A stretch of 64,000 nucleotides of DNA from Alcaligenaceae bacterium (GTDB lineage Bacteria; Pseudomonadota; Gammaproteobacteria; Burkholderiales; Burkholderiaceae_B), in contig JACCER010000007.1 of NCBI GenBank assembly GCA_013416445.1, positions 62,001 to 126,000 on the forward strand. The letters are read 5' to 3'. Positions within the stretch are counted from its first letter, which is position 1; every line of letters begins with the position of its first letter. The notes under the pieces were generated by a model. That model saw nothing but the letters and a program-made list of their open reading frames with translations. It was not told the DNA's origin and did not search any database. This document shows positions 33,447-39,869 of the stretch, piece after piece. Both the position numbers and the translations under genes were made by a program.

Positions 33447-34553
33447 CTATTCAGCGGGCGTGGCGCGCCGGACGCGGCGCCGGTCATAGGTCTGGCGTAT
33501 CATCCGCTCGGACGTGTGCAGGGTCGCATCCATTACGTCACCGTCGCCTCGATCCAGCTTGTCAGACACGCCCTTGGGTCGGCAGTCCTGAAGGCTAAAC
33601 GGCTTAAACGGGATCTCCTCTTTGGTGGCCACCTCTACGCACTCAGTCATGAGTCGCGACAGCGTGCTCTTCCAGCCACCCTTGGTGTATCGCTGGCCGC
33701 TTAAATTGCCGAACACATACCAGTCACCCGCAAGGTCATATCGCTCGATGGCAAGCGCGTCATCAATCGTTGCCCGCAGCTCTGGGCTCCATTCGATAAT
33801 GCCGATTCTGGGAGCCGCTCCGGCCCGACTCTTGCCTGCAATCCACTCAATACCAGCATCGGTAATCTGTGGGCGCGTCATGGCTCGCACCTCGACGGAG
33901 CGCCTCAGGCACAGCCAGGCGGTTTTTAGGGCCAAGGCCACGATCAGTTGAGGGCCGCCCATCTTCCTGCCCACTTTTTCAGCCAGGGCTATCTCCGCGT
34001 CGGTCACCAGGCGGTCATATTTAACGGTTTCGTTTTTCTCGACGCCGTCGAGCGGGTTGGTTGAAAGCAGGCCCAAGCGAATGCCGTACTCAAGAATGCG
34101 GCGCATCAGGGATATTTCCTTATTCCCTTTTTCTGGCCGTTTCGCCTTGACGCATGCGTCAAGGTATACGTAAGCATCTGTCTTGGTCAGATCCGTCGTC
34201 AGCATGTGGCCGAACGCCTTACGCAGCCGGACAATCTCGCGCTTATTCTCTTTTAACGTACTGTCGGCGCGGCGCTGCGGGACACCCATTGGCAGGCTCT
34301 CCTGCCACTCTATCCACGTCGTTAAAAGCGCACCAACGGTGTTGTCCGCTGGGCGGCCAAGGCCGATCTCGCCAGCCCGGCGAATTGCCTCGGCGCGCAT
34401 CTCGGCAATTTTTGCTCTGTCGCCAACCGAGCACTTCAGCCTGAACGCCCATTTTCCATTTGGCAGCTTGTAGCCGATGGAGTAGGTAATCTTGCCCTTG
34501 TACTCATAGACGCGGTACGGAAGGCCATCCTGGCGGGCGCGTTGGCGGCTCAT
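33447..34553 (-). CDS. int: Tyrosine-type integrase
   Basis: 368 residues (MSRQRARQDGLPYRVYEYKG). N-terminal AP2/arm-binding-like part: ITYSIGYKLPNGKWAFRLKC. SAM-like core: LRKAFGHMLTTDLTKTDAYVYLD. Catalytic part: LCLRRSVEVRAMTRPQI (first Arg), a GKSRAGAAP Lys, LQDCRPKGVS (the HxxR box with a Gln before), LHTSERMIRQTYDRR (His/Tyr). It integrates the phage, most likely at tRNA-Asp. It converges on the repressor gene with 1 bp between and overlaps the DUF4224 gene by ATGA. Confidence 0.95.
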   Translation of the reverse strand: MSRQRARQDGLPYRVYEYKGKITYSIGYKLPNGKWAFRLKCSVGDRAKIAEMRAEAIRRAGEIGLGRPADNTVGALLTTWIEWQESLPMGVPQRRADSTLKENKREIVRLRKAFGHMLTTDLTKTDAYVYLDACVKAKRPEKGNKEISLMRRILEYGIRLGLLSTNPLDGVEKNETVKYDRLVTDAEIALAEKVGRKMGGPQLIVALALKTAWLCLRRSVEVRAMTRPQITDAGIEWIAGKSRAGAAPRIGIIEWSPELRATIDDALAIERYDLAGDWYVFGNLSGQRYTKGGWKSTLSRLMTECVEVATKEEIPFKPFSLQDCRPKGVSDKLDRGDGDVMDATLHTSERMIRQTYDRRRVRRATPAE

Positions 34554-34783
34554 GACGTAAGAAAGAAATCAACCCGTGGACCGCTGCGGCGGGGCGTGGT
34601 GGACTTGCCCGACATGCGATCCTCGAAATGCTGGCGTGACACTTTCGGGATCTCGCCGCGTCGCTCCGGCGGCTCGTACACCCAGTGGCGTCGCTCCAGC
34701 CAGGCCGCCATCCTCAATGGCTGCTTGGTGCCTGTGAGCTCCTCCAGCTCCGGGCGCTTAAGCAAAATACTTGTTTCAGGCAT
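34550..34783 (-). CDS. DUF4224 / excisionase-like phage protein
   Basis: 77 residues from the ATG at 34783 (MPETSILLKRPELEELTGTK). RPELEELTGTKQPLRMAAWLE with the RHWVYE end is typical of DUF4224 proteins, which sit beside integrases and are likely recombination directionality factors. Overlaps the integrase start by ATGA and the upstream gene by 8 bp. An upstream start at 34843 overlaps the neighbour further. Confidence 0.8.
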   Translation of the reverse strand: MPETSILLKRPELEELTGTKQPLRMAAWLERRHWVYEPPERRGEIPKVSRQHFEDRMSGKSTTPRRSGPRVDFFLTS

Positions 34784-35228
34784 GGATGCTGCCCTCCCCT
34801 CGCGCGGCGGCCAGCGCCGATTGTGCGCGATCCAGTAGGCCAACGCTTTCTATGAGGCGGTCGGCCAGCGCGTCGCTGATGGGTAGATTGCCATGCTCGG
34901 CAATCAGCTCGTCCAGCGCATCAATAACCAGCTTCGCGCCATCAGCCAGGTGCTCAGCGCAGAGCGCCAGATCTGGGCGTGATGATGATCGATGGATTAC
35001 GCACTGCTGGGATTTTTTCTTCGTGGCATGGATAGTGATATCGCGCTGATCACCGCCGTCGATATATATCTGCCGATCAACATCCAACCCCTCGCCACGC
35101 ATGACCGCGAGGGTCAGCGATACAAAAACTCCGGTGGCGATAGATAGGGCGGTTGCGGTATCTGTGTGCGCCAGCTCCAGCAGCGCCTCCCCGACACGGC
35201 CTTGTAAATCATCAATTTTGGTTGTCAT
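34776..35228 (-). CDS. Hypothetical early phage protein
   Basis: 150 residues from the ATG at 35228 (MTTKIDDLQGRVGEALLELA), preceded by AAGGGAT. The frame starts internally from a longer open frame reaching 35387, which lacks a ribosome-binding site. Mostly helical; no family recognised. It overlaps neighbours on both sides (17 bp upstream, 8 bp downstream), so it belongs to the early operon. Confidence 0.65.
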   Translation of the reverse strand: MTTKIDDLQGRVGEALLELAHTDTATALSIATGVFVSLTLAVMRGEGLDVDRQIYIDGGDQRDITIHATKKKSQQCVIHRSSSRPDLALCAEHLADGAKLVIDALDELIAEHGNLPISDALADRLIESVGLLDRAQSALAAARGEGSIHA

Positions 35229-35637
35229 TATGTATCCCTTGTTGATTTGTCGCGCGCATCGTACGCAGGCGCTGGATGGCGCCATGCAGAGCCAACACGT
35301 CCAGGCGGCCGAGCAATGCGTCGATGGTGTTAATGCCCACTCGTATGGGCGCGATTTCGTGTGCAGCGGGCGACTGACCCGCAACAACCCTCGCCATCGC
35401 TTGGTTCAGGGCGGCGGCGCCACCCGTGATCAGCCGCGCCTCGTGGCTGTGCTTGGTGTCATGCTCAAGCGCAAGCTGTACCACGTTAAAAATGCCTGCC
35501 AAGTTGTCGAAAATATCGACGGATGGCGCATGCTCCAGGCCTCGAAGCGAGGTATGCAGCGACATAGCGAACTCGTCGCGCAAAGCCCTCGTCACGGGGA
35601 TGCGAACGGCGCGTGGAATCCGTTTTTTCTTTTTCAT
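35212..35637 (-). CDS. Hypothetical early phage protein
   Basis: 141 residues from the ATG at 35637 (MKKKKRIPRAVRIPVTRALR). The basic N-terminus is followed by SVDIFDNLAGIFNVVQLALEHD and NTIDALLGRLDVLALHGAI, a helical protein. The sequence recalls small phage proteins of unknown function near integrases. An upstream TTG at 35643 is possible. Confidence 0.65.
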   Translation of the reverse strand: MKKKKRIPRAVRIPVTRALRDEFAMSLHTSLRGLEHAPSVDIFDNLAGIFNVVQLALEHDTKHSHEARLITGGAAALNQAMARVVAGQSPAAHEIAPIRVGINTIDALLGRLDVLALHGAIQRLRTMRATNQQGIHNDNQN

Positions 35638-35639
35638 GA

Positions 35640-35924
35640 TCAATCGTCCTCATCACCAGCGGCGGCGCGCTTGATGTCCCGTGCGGGTGGGCTGTTGTCG
35701 CTGGGGTCTCTAGCTGGAGGCGTGATTCGCTGTTGGTACAGGCTGTCTCTCTCGATCAAAAGGCCTGGGCCAGCCACAAGCGCCCCGGCGGTAATTTCCA
35801 GACAGCGGGCCAGTGCTGGCGAGCGCATTGCATCATCCAGGGAAATGCTCAGCCGAGAGGCGGTGTGCGCGTCAGCGAGCTGCGCTGGCGTAATAGGCGC
35901 GTCGGAAGTTATGTCTTTTTTCAT
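35640..35924 (-). CDS. Hypothetical early phage protein
   Basis: 94 residues from the ATG at 35924 (MKKDITSDAPITPAQLADAH). Helical start and a disordered acidic end (RAAAGDEDD). It overlaps the preceding gene by ATGA and is 2 bp from the next. No family recognised. Confidence 0.65.
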   Translation of the reverse strand: MKKDITSDAPITPAQLADAHTASRLSISLDDAMRSPALARCLEITAGALVAGPGLLIERDSLYQQRITPPARDPSDNSPPARDIKRAAAGDEDD

Positions 35925-36178
35925 GCAGCCTCCGGCATGTTTCTGTCGCGCATAACGCGCCGTGCAGCAGCATGGATCAAGCAAGCGCCCGATAGCATGT
36001 CTGCCGCCATCACTTCGTCAGCATCCGCGAGCAACATAAGCAGGCCTGGATTGGCTCCGTAGTTCGCAATGAGAAGTCGCTCCAAAAGCGCGTTGACGGC
36101 AATCAACTCGTCGTCGCCCATGTGAACCTCAATTCGCACCTGGGCACGCACGGCCGCTCGGAGCGTGGCCTTAATCAC
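35921..36178 (-). CDS. Hypothetical early phage protein
   Basis: 85 residues if started at the GTG at 36178 (VIKATLRAAVRAQVRIEVHMG), which overlaps the upstream stop (GTGA); a start at the ATG at 36121 with GAGG upstream would give 66 residues. Contains GDDELIAVNALLERLLIANYG and ends RVMRDRNMPEAA. Function unknown. Confidence 0.6.
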   Translation of the reverse strand: MIKATLRAAVRAQVRIEVHMGDDELIAVNALLERLLIANYGANPGLLMLLADADEVMAADMLSGACLIHAAARRVMRDRNMPEAA

Positions 36179-36270
36179 TGCATCTCTCCGGCGATACGCC
36201 AGCTTGCGCGCCACGACAGGCGCAGCACGCGGTCGCGATGCAGGTTGATCGTTACGCGGGCGCGTTTCAT
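36175..36270 (-). CDS. Tiny basic phage ORF, 31 residues
   Basis: ATG at 36270 (MKRARVTINLHRDRVLRLSW), TGA at 36175. It shares a base with the preceding stop (TGATG) and its own stop overlaps the next GTG start. The chain supports translation; function unknown. Very short, so moderate confidence. Confidence 0.45.
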   Translation of the reverse strand: MKRARVTINLHRDRVLRLSWRASWRIAGEMQ

Positions 36271-36404
36271 CATTCCTCGCATGGCATTGCCCTTGGCAGC
36301 ATGGCAATAATCGCGGCGAAGCCGTCAGAAGCAATCACAGTCACATCAAAGCCGTTGCCGCGAACTCGATATAGACGGCCAGGCACAATAGGGGTAGCAG
36401 ACAT
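36270..36404 (-). CDS. Small phage ORF, 44 residues
   Basis: ATG at 36404 (MSATPIVPGRLYRVRGNGFD) with CCGGAG upstream, TGA at 36270 overlapping the next start. A beta-rich sequence (YRVRGNGFDVTVIASDGFAA). It follows the lectin-like gene after 73 bp. Function unknown. Confidence 0.55.
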   Translation of the reverse strand: MSATPIVPGRLYRVRGNGFDVTVIASDGFAAIIAMLPRAMPCEE

Positions 36405-36477
36405 AGCACAGCTCCGGTTGGTGGGCGGCCCGCTCGGCGGGCACGCCCTGTTGCATGACGCATGAGGGCGTTACCCG

Positions 36478-37455
36478 CTACACCTTTGCGAGGCGGCCGC
36501 CGATACCGCTACCCGCGTGCGACGCGGCGCCGTCGACGTGCAGACCGAACAGCCCGGCGTCCGCGCCACGGCTCCAATTGCCGCCGTGGTAGGCGACCTC
36601 GCCGCCCGACCAGGCCCATGCGTAATCGCCGAAGCCAGAGTCGCCCTGCTCGTCGCGGGTTTTCTTGGGTAGGAAAACCGCGCCCAGATCAAAGTCGGCG
36701 CCTGCCTTGCGCTGCCGCCTGTGAAACCAGCCGTTATCGGGTGCGGCGATGCCGGTATCAATCAGCTCCTGGCGTCCGCCCTTATCCCATACACGCCACT
36801 CCCGCGCGCCGTTGGTTTCCAGGCCTTGAACCATTTGCCAGACGTTGCCCCACAAGCCGGTAATGCCTCGGTAAGCGGCCTGAACGACCAGCTCATCGCT
36901 AACTTGACGCACGCCGTCGCCATCCACATATCCAGCTCCAACAATAGAAGCCAGATCCGGCGTGCCGTGTTCGATCAGGGCCAGCATCTGAATGGCGGCG
37001 AGATGGTAGACGCTCCAGAGCATCCAGCCGTCACCATTAAGCGCCGCCGCTTTCTTCATATCGTTAAAGTCGATATTGGTGAATGGCATGCGGCCGGGCT
37101 TTGATCCCAGGCAGCCGTTATCGTCAATGCCTTGAAACTTCCCGAGCCAGAACTGATCCATGGGCGCGCCATGGTGCATAAAGGCCGGGTGGCGAACAAA
37201 GCCATCCGCTGGTTCGGGGCTGATCCACAGCCCTTTTTTTCCAGCTAGGCCGCCGGTCTGAATGGTGCCGCTCCGGTAATAAAAGGCGGGAACTCGATCC
37301 ATGAATTGACCGTTGATTTCTTCGTCCGCAATGCCGCCAAAGACAGGGTGGTCATCAAAGTACTGACTCGACGGCGTTATCCCGTAGCCGTCTTCGTCGA
37401 TGTGCCACCATTTCTTGTCAAAGCGTTTGCCGAAGGCGATGCCGATGATATTCAT
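36478..37455 (-). CDS. C-type-lectin (FGE-fold) protein, DGR-target-like
   Basis: 325 residues from the ATG at 37455, preceded by AGAGGAAG. Near residues 160-230: FNDMKKAAALNGDGWMLWS ... GITGLWGNVWQMVQG, the formylglycine-generating-enzyme / C-lectin fold. The end (GGNWSRGADAGLFGLHVDGA ... SGIGGRL) matches the variable region of diversity-generating-retroelement target proteins. It heads the early operon, with two repressor-like operators upstream. Tail adhesin or surface lectin is the likely role; no reverse transcriptase is in the window. Confidence 0.7.
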   Translation of the reverse strand: MNIIGIAFGKRFDKKWWHIDEDGYGITPSSQYFDDHPVFGGIADEEINGQFMDRVPAFYYRSGTIQTGGLAGKKGLWISPEPADGFVRHPAFMHHGAPMDQFWLGKFQGIDDNGCLGSKPGRMPFTNIDFNDMKKAAALNGDGWMLWSVYHLAAIQMLALIEHGTPDLASIVGAGYVDGDGVRQVSDELVVQAAYRGITGLWGNVWQMVQGLETNGAREWRVWDKGGRQELIDTGIAAPDNGWFHRRQRKAGADFDLGAVFLPKKTRDEQGDSGFGDYAWAWSGGEVAYHGGNWSRGADAGLFGLHVDGAASHAGSGIGGRLAKV

Positions 37456-37492
37456 ATCTTCCTCTCGATTAGTTATTGCTACGAAAGGATTA

Positions 37493-37544
37493 TTAGCCAA
37501 GGCTAACGTTAAGTCAACAGGCAAAGCTTATTAGGCGCAGCTAA
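37493..37544. promoter_or_regulatory. Two repressor-type operators before the lectin-like gene
   Basis: TTAGCCAAGGCTAA (37493-37506) and TTAGGCGCAGCTAA (37531-37544), 38 bp apart centre to centre, match the pattern TTAGSCNNNSCTAA seen in the immunity region (33046-33059). They lie about 40-90 bp upstream of the minus-strand start at 37455, where a repressor could block the promoter of the early operon. Confidence 0.6.
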
Positions 37545-37556
37545 TTCACAACTTAT

Positions 37557-37621
37557 TTTTGGAATTGAACTGCGGAAAGCCGCATAAATACGTGCAGTAA
37601 TTGTCGTATTTTGGAATTGAA
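37557..37621. repeat. Direct repeat TTTTGGAATTGAA near attR
   Basis: A 13-bp direct repeat TTTTGGAATTGAA at 37557-37569 and 37609-37621, just before the tRNA-Asp fragment. Inverted partial copies (TTCCAAAA) occur beyond the core near 37790. They look like integrase arm-type sites flanking the attachment core. Confidence 0.45.
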
Positions 37622-37662
37622 AAGCCGCTGAAACCCGCATGTTTGCTAGGTTGCGGCATCGC

Positions 37663-37708
37663 CCTGTCACGCCGGGGGTCGCGGGTTCGAGTCCCGTCCG
37701 CTCCGCCA
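37663..37708 (+). other. Attachment core attR: 3' fragment of tRNA-Asp(GTC)
   Basis: The last 46 nt of a tRNA-Asp gene (anticodon loop region CTGTCAC through GGGTTCGAGTCCCG to CTCCGCCA) with no 5' half; upstream bases do not continue the gene. Phages with tyrosine integrases commonly insert in the 3' end of tRNA genes and restore the gene at the other junction. The intact tRNA-Asp should therefore lie beyond position 1. This marks the prophage's right end. Confidence 0.8.
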
Positions 37709-37720
37709 AAAAATTCAGTA

Positions 37721-37755
37721 AAAAAAGCACTTACATCATGTAGGTGCTTTTTTTT
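37721..37755 (+). terminator. Rho-independent terminator after the tRNA-Asp fragment
   Basis: AAAAGCACTTACA and TGTAGGTGCTTTT form a stem (one G-T wobble) with a 3-nt loop and a T8 tail. It would end the tRNA-Asp transcript in the host. Position 37721 to 37755 lies just outside attR. Confidence 0.8.
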
Positions 37756-37950
37756 CGCCTTGAATTTTTTTCCAAACTGCCGGATTTCGTTCCAAAATTC
37801 CCATTTTTCAGCCTTTTTACCGGTGATTAAGCCGCGCCAGGCCTCTATGGCAATTGCACAATGTCAGCGCTGCGAGACGCTTACCGCTACCCAATGTTAC
37901 AAGCCCTGAGTCCAATATCTCAACAACCCAAAACTCAGGGAGACCATCTG

Positions 37951-38283
37951 ATGCACAACAGTCACCAAGTCAGAACTCTACCTTCCCGCGTATACGAAAG
38001 GTACGGGATAAGAGTCTATTCCATCGGTTATAAGCGTCCCGACGGTGCATGGGCTTTTCGCCTGAACTGTCCAGTTGCCAACCGACAAGAAATAGCAGCA
38101 CTTAGGGAAGAGGCGATACATCGTGCTACGGGGGTCGAGCTAGATTCACTTCACAGCAAAAAACTCACAGCCATCTTCAAAATCACCGACAAACTGGCTT
38201 CAGGCCAGAGGATAAAAGTTGTTCAACCGCCTTGCTCACAAAAATACGGATACTCCCGAAGCACGTCATGTACTCTCTATTAG
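37951..38283 (+). pseudogene. Truncated phage integrase remnant (N-terminal part)
   Basis: 110 residues from the ATG at 37951, preceded by CAGGGAGA. The sequence LPSRVYERYGIRVYSIGYKRPDGAWAFRLNC aligns with the N-terminus of the resident integrase (LPYRVYEYKGKITYSIGYKLPNGKWAFRLKC) but the catalytic domain is absent and the end is unrelated. It lies 240 bp outside attR on the opposite strand, so an earlier element with a related integrase used the same tRNA-Asp site. Confidence 0.75.
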
Positions 38284-38346
38284 CTGTAATGCCAACTTAA
38301 TTCTACGGGGAAACTGGGTCGTACAGACTGACAGAATAGGCCAGTT

Positions 38347-38613
38347 CTAACGGTAAACATCCTTCCGGTTACCGATCAGCACGACCAAAATACACAATGC
38401 GCCGTCCTGGATATCGCAGATGACTCGACAATCGCCTACTCGGTAACGCCAGAAACCGCCCAGTGGCCCCGTCAGTGCTTTGCCCGTGCTGCGTGGGTCA
38501 TCAAGCAAAGCAACCCGCTCATCCATAAAATCTACGATGCGCCTTGCCACCTGGCGATCGAGCTTGCGCAATTGCACCATCGCCGAATCAGCGTACTCAA
38601 TCGTCCAGGCCAA
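38347..38613 (-). CDS. RelE-type toxin
   Basis: 88 residues, start TTG at 38613 (reads LAWTIEYADSAMVQLRKLDR), with GGAAGGACC upstream. Family features are KLDRQVARRIVDFM, GFWRYRVGDCRVICDI and LVVLIGNRKDVYR, i.e. the RelE/ParE mRNA-endonuclease fold. It overlaps the antitoxin gene by 17 bp as expected for a toxin-antitoxin operon. Likely stabilises this chromosomal strip. Confidence 0.88.
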   Translation of the reverse strand: MAWTIEYADSAMVQLRKLDRQVARRIVDFMDERVALLDDPRSTGKALTGPLGGFWRYRVGDCRVICDIQDGALCILVVLIGNRKDVYR

Positions 38614-38824
38614 GGTCCTTCCTCACGGCAGCGGCCGAATGTACTTCTTCTTGACCCTTGCGGATGCGCTCTACGGTGTTCGCGGCCAGATAGTAGTCCT
38701 CCATATCTGCGATACCTTGCTCAATGATCTCGCGCAAGTAGTATGCCTTGGTGCGTCCTGTTTGCGCAGCAAGACTATCCAGCCTTCTTTCCATCTCTGG
38801 TGCGAGACGTACTGAGGTAGCCAT
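38597..38824 (-). CDS. RelB/RHH antitoxin
   Basis: 75 residues from the ATG at 38824 (MATSVRLAPEMERRLDSLAA), with AAGGA 9 bp upstream. The N-terminus is a ribbon-helix-helix DNA-binding domain (TSVRLAPEMERRLDSLAAQTGRTKAYYLREII) that represses its own promoter, followed by a toxin-binding helical tail. Cognate antitoxin of the RelE-type toxin. Confidence 0.88.
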   Translation of the reverse strand: MATSVRLAPEMERRLDSLAAQTGRTKAYYLREIIEQGIADMEDYYLAANTVERIRKGQEEVHSAAAVRKDLGLDD

Positions 38825-38900
38825 AATCAAATCCTTATAAGAATACTTGTATTCATTGTATCAAGCTTCGTCAGAAATTAGGCAGGATCAGCTTGAGGGA

Positions 38901-39227
38901 GAAAGCAAGCCCCTTCTCTGGATTCAGCGACGAGCAGCATCTGCCACATCGTCCGCCAACTGCATGTGAAGAGATCCTCGGCGCCGCCTGAAAAGCTGCT
39001 ATCGCTGACTCGCAGGGCTGGACGCCTATGAACACAGTAGGCCAGGGTGTCAGGGAAATACGCATTCGCGATAGTGCCGGCGCCTTCAGGGTCATCTACA
39101 TTGCCAAGTTCGCCGATGCTGTCTATGTGATCCACTGCTTTCAGAAGAAGGCGGAAAAACCAGTAAGGCGGATATAGATTTGGCCTCGAAACGTTATCGT
39201 GACCTGTTGCAGGAGCTAAACAAATGA
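38901..39227 (+). pseudogene. Degenerate HigB-like (DUF891) toxin
   Basis: Fragments of a phage-type HigB toxin appear in different frames: KPLLWI at 38907, then QGWTPMNTVGQGVREIRIRD and AGAFRVIYIAKFADAVYVIH in one frame, and KTSKADIDLASKRYRDL in another after a one-base loss in an A-run, ending at TGA 39227. An in-frame stop lies between the first two parts. So several indels have inactivated it. Confidence 0.7.
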
Positions 39228-39307
39228 GCAGTGAAGCGTTTTCACACAGCCTCGGCCAGAAGCAGACATCAAGGTAAACTTGAACCGAATACATATTGGA
39301 GGTTGAG

Positions 39308-39655
39308 TTGCGATTCATCATCTTTTTGGCGTTTGTCTTGATGTGCCAAATCGCCAGGGCGGAAACCGTTCAAGTCAAATACCACGGAGTCGTTTCACTT
39401 GGCGCCTTCGCGTGTGCGAACGTTAAAGAGAACAGTGACGTTTCACGCATTTGCTACAACCAAGCAGAGCGGTACATGCTCATTCAGCTCAAGACGACCT
39501 ATTACCACTACTGCGAAATCGACGCCACGACAATAGCAAACTTCCAAAGGGCCAGCTCGAAGCGACGGTTCTTCGAAACCCACATTCGCGGAAGTGGTTC
39601 GGACGGACCATTCGACTGCCGAACGCACCCTATCCCGAAGAAGTATCGAAAATGA
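39308..39655 (+). CDS. Secreted KTSC-domain protein
   Basis: 115 residues if started at the TTG at 39308, 5 bp after GGAGG. Residues 1-18 are a signal peptide (RFIIFLAFVLMCQIARA). The rest (MLIQLKTTYYHYCEIDATTIA, ASSKRRFFETHIRGS) resembles the KTSC domain (Lys-tRNA synthetase C-terminal-like), which is often found in small exported proteins. No partner gene is apparent. Confidence 0.65.
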   Translation: MRFIIFLAFVLMCQIARAETVQVKYHGVVSLGAFACANVKENSDVSRICYNQAERYMLIQLKTTYYHYCEIDATTIANFQRASSKRRFFETHIRGSGSDGPFDCRTHPIPKKYRK

Positions 39656-39705
39656 TTTTTTGTATCGACAATCGGCCACAAGCGGCCATTCACAGATGGC
39701 GCACC

Positions 39706-39792
39706 ATGAGAGCTTACCAAGGGTCATGTCACTGTGGCGTGCGCCGCTTCGAGGTTAAGTTCGATCTCGACCAAATGGGACGTTACAATTGA
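39706..39792 (+). pseudogene. N-terminal fragment of a GFA-family protein
   Basis: The first 28 residues (MRAYQGSCHCGVRRFEVKFD...) match the N-terminus of glutathione-dependent formaldehyde-activating (GFA) family proteins, which bind zinc through SCHCG. The frame then stops at TGA 39792 and no further GFA sequence follows. A truncated remnant. Confidence 0.65.
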
Positions 39793-39869
39793 CCTAGCCC
39801 AAGCTTCCCCAGTTGATGTATCGCTGACTACAGCGCAGGAATTCCGCCTCCCCTCTCGACGTCCATATT

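Noticed and set aside
1-37708. Complete diversity-generating retroelement inside the window
   Set aside because: No reverse transcriptase motif (such as YxDD) and no A-rich template copy were recognised, so only the target-like protein is claimed.
37663-37708. Functional tRNA-Asp gene
   Set aside because: Only the 3' 46 nt are present; the 5' half does not continue upstream, so it is an attachment fragment.
38878-39321. Minus-strand open frame over the HigB remnant
   Set aside because: The plus strand holds recognisable HigB fragments in shifted frames; the minus frame has no recognisable protein features.
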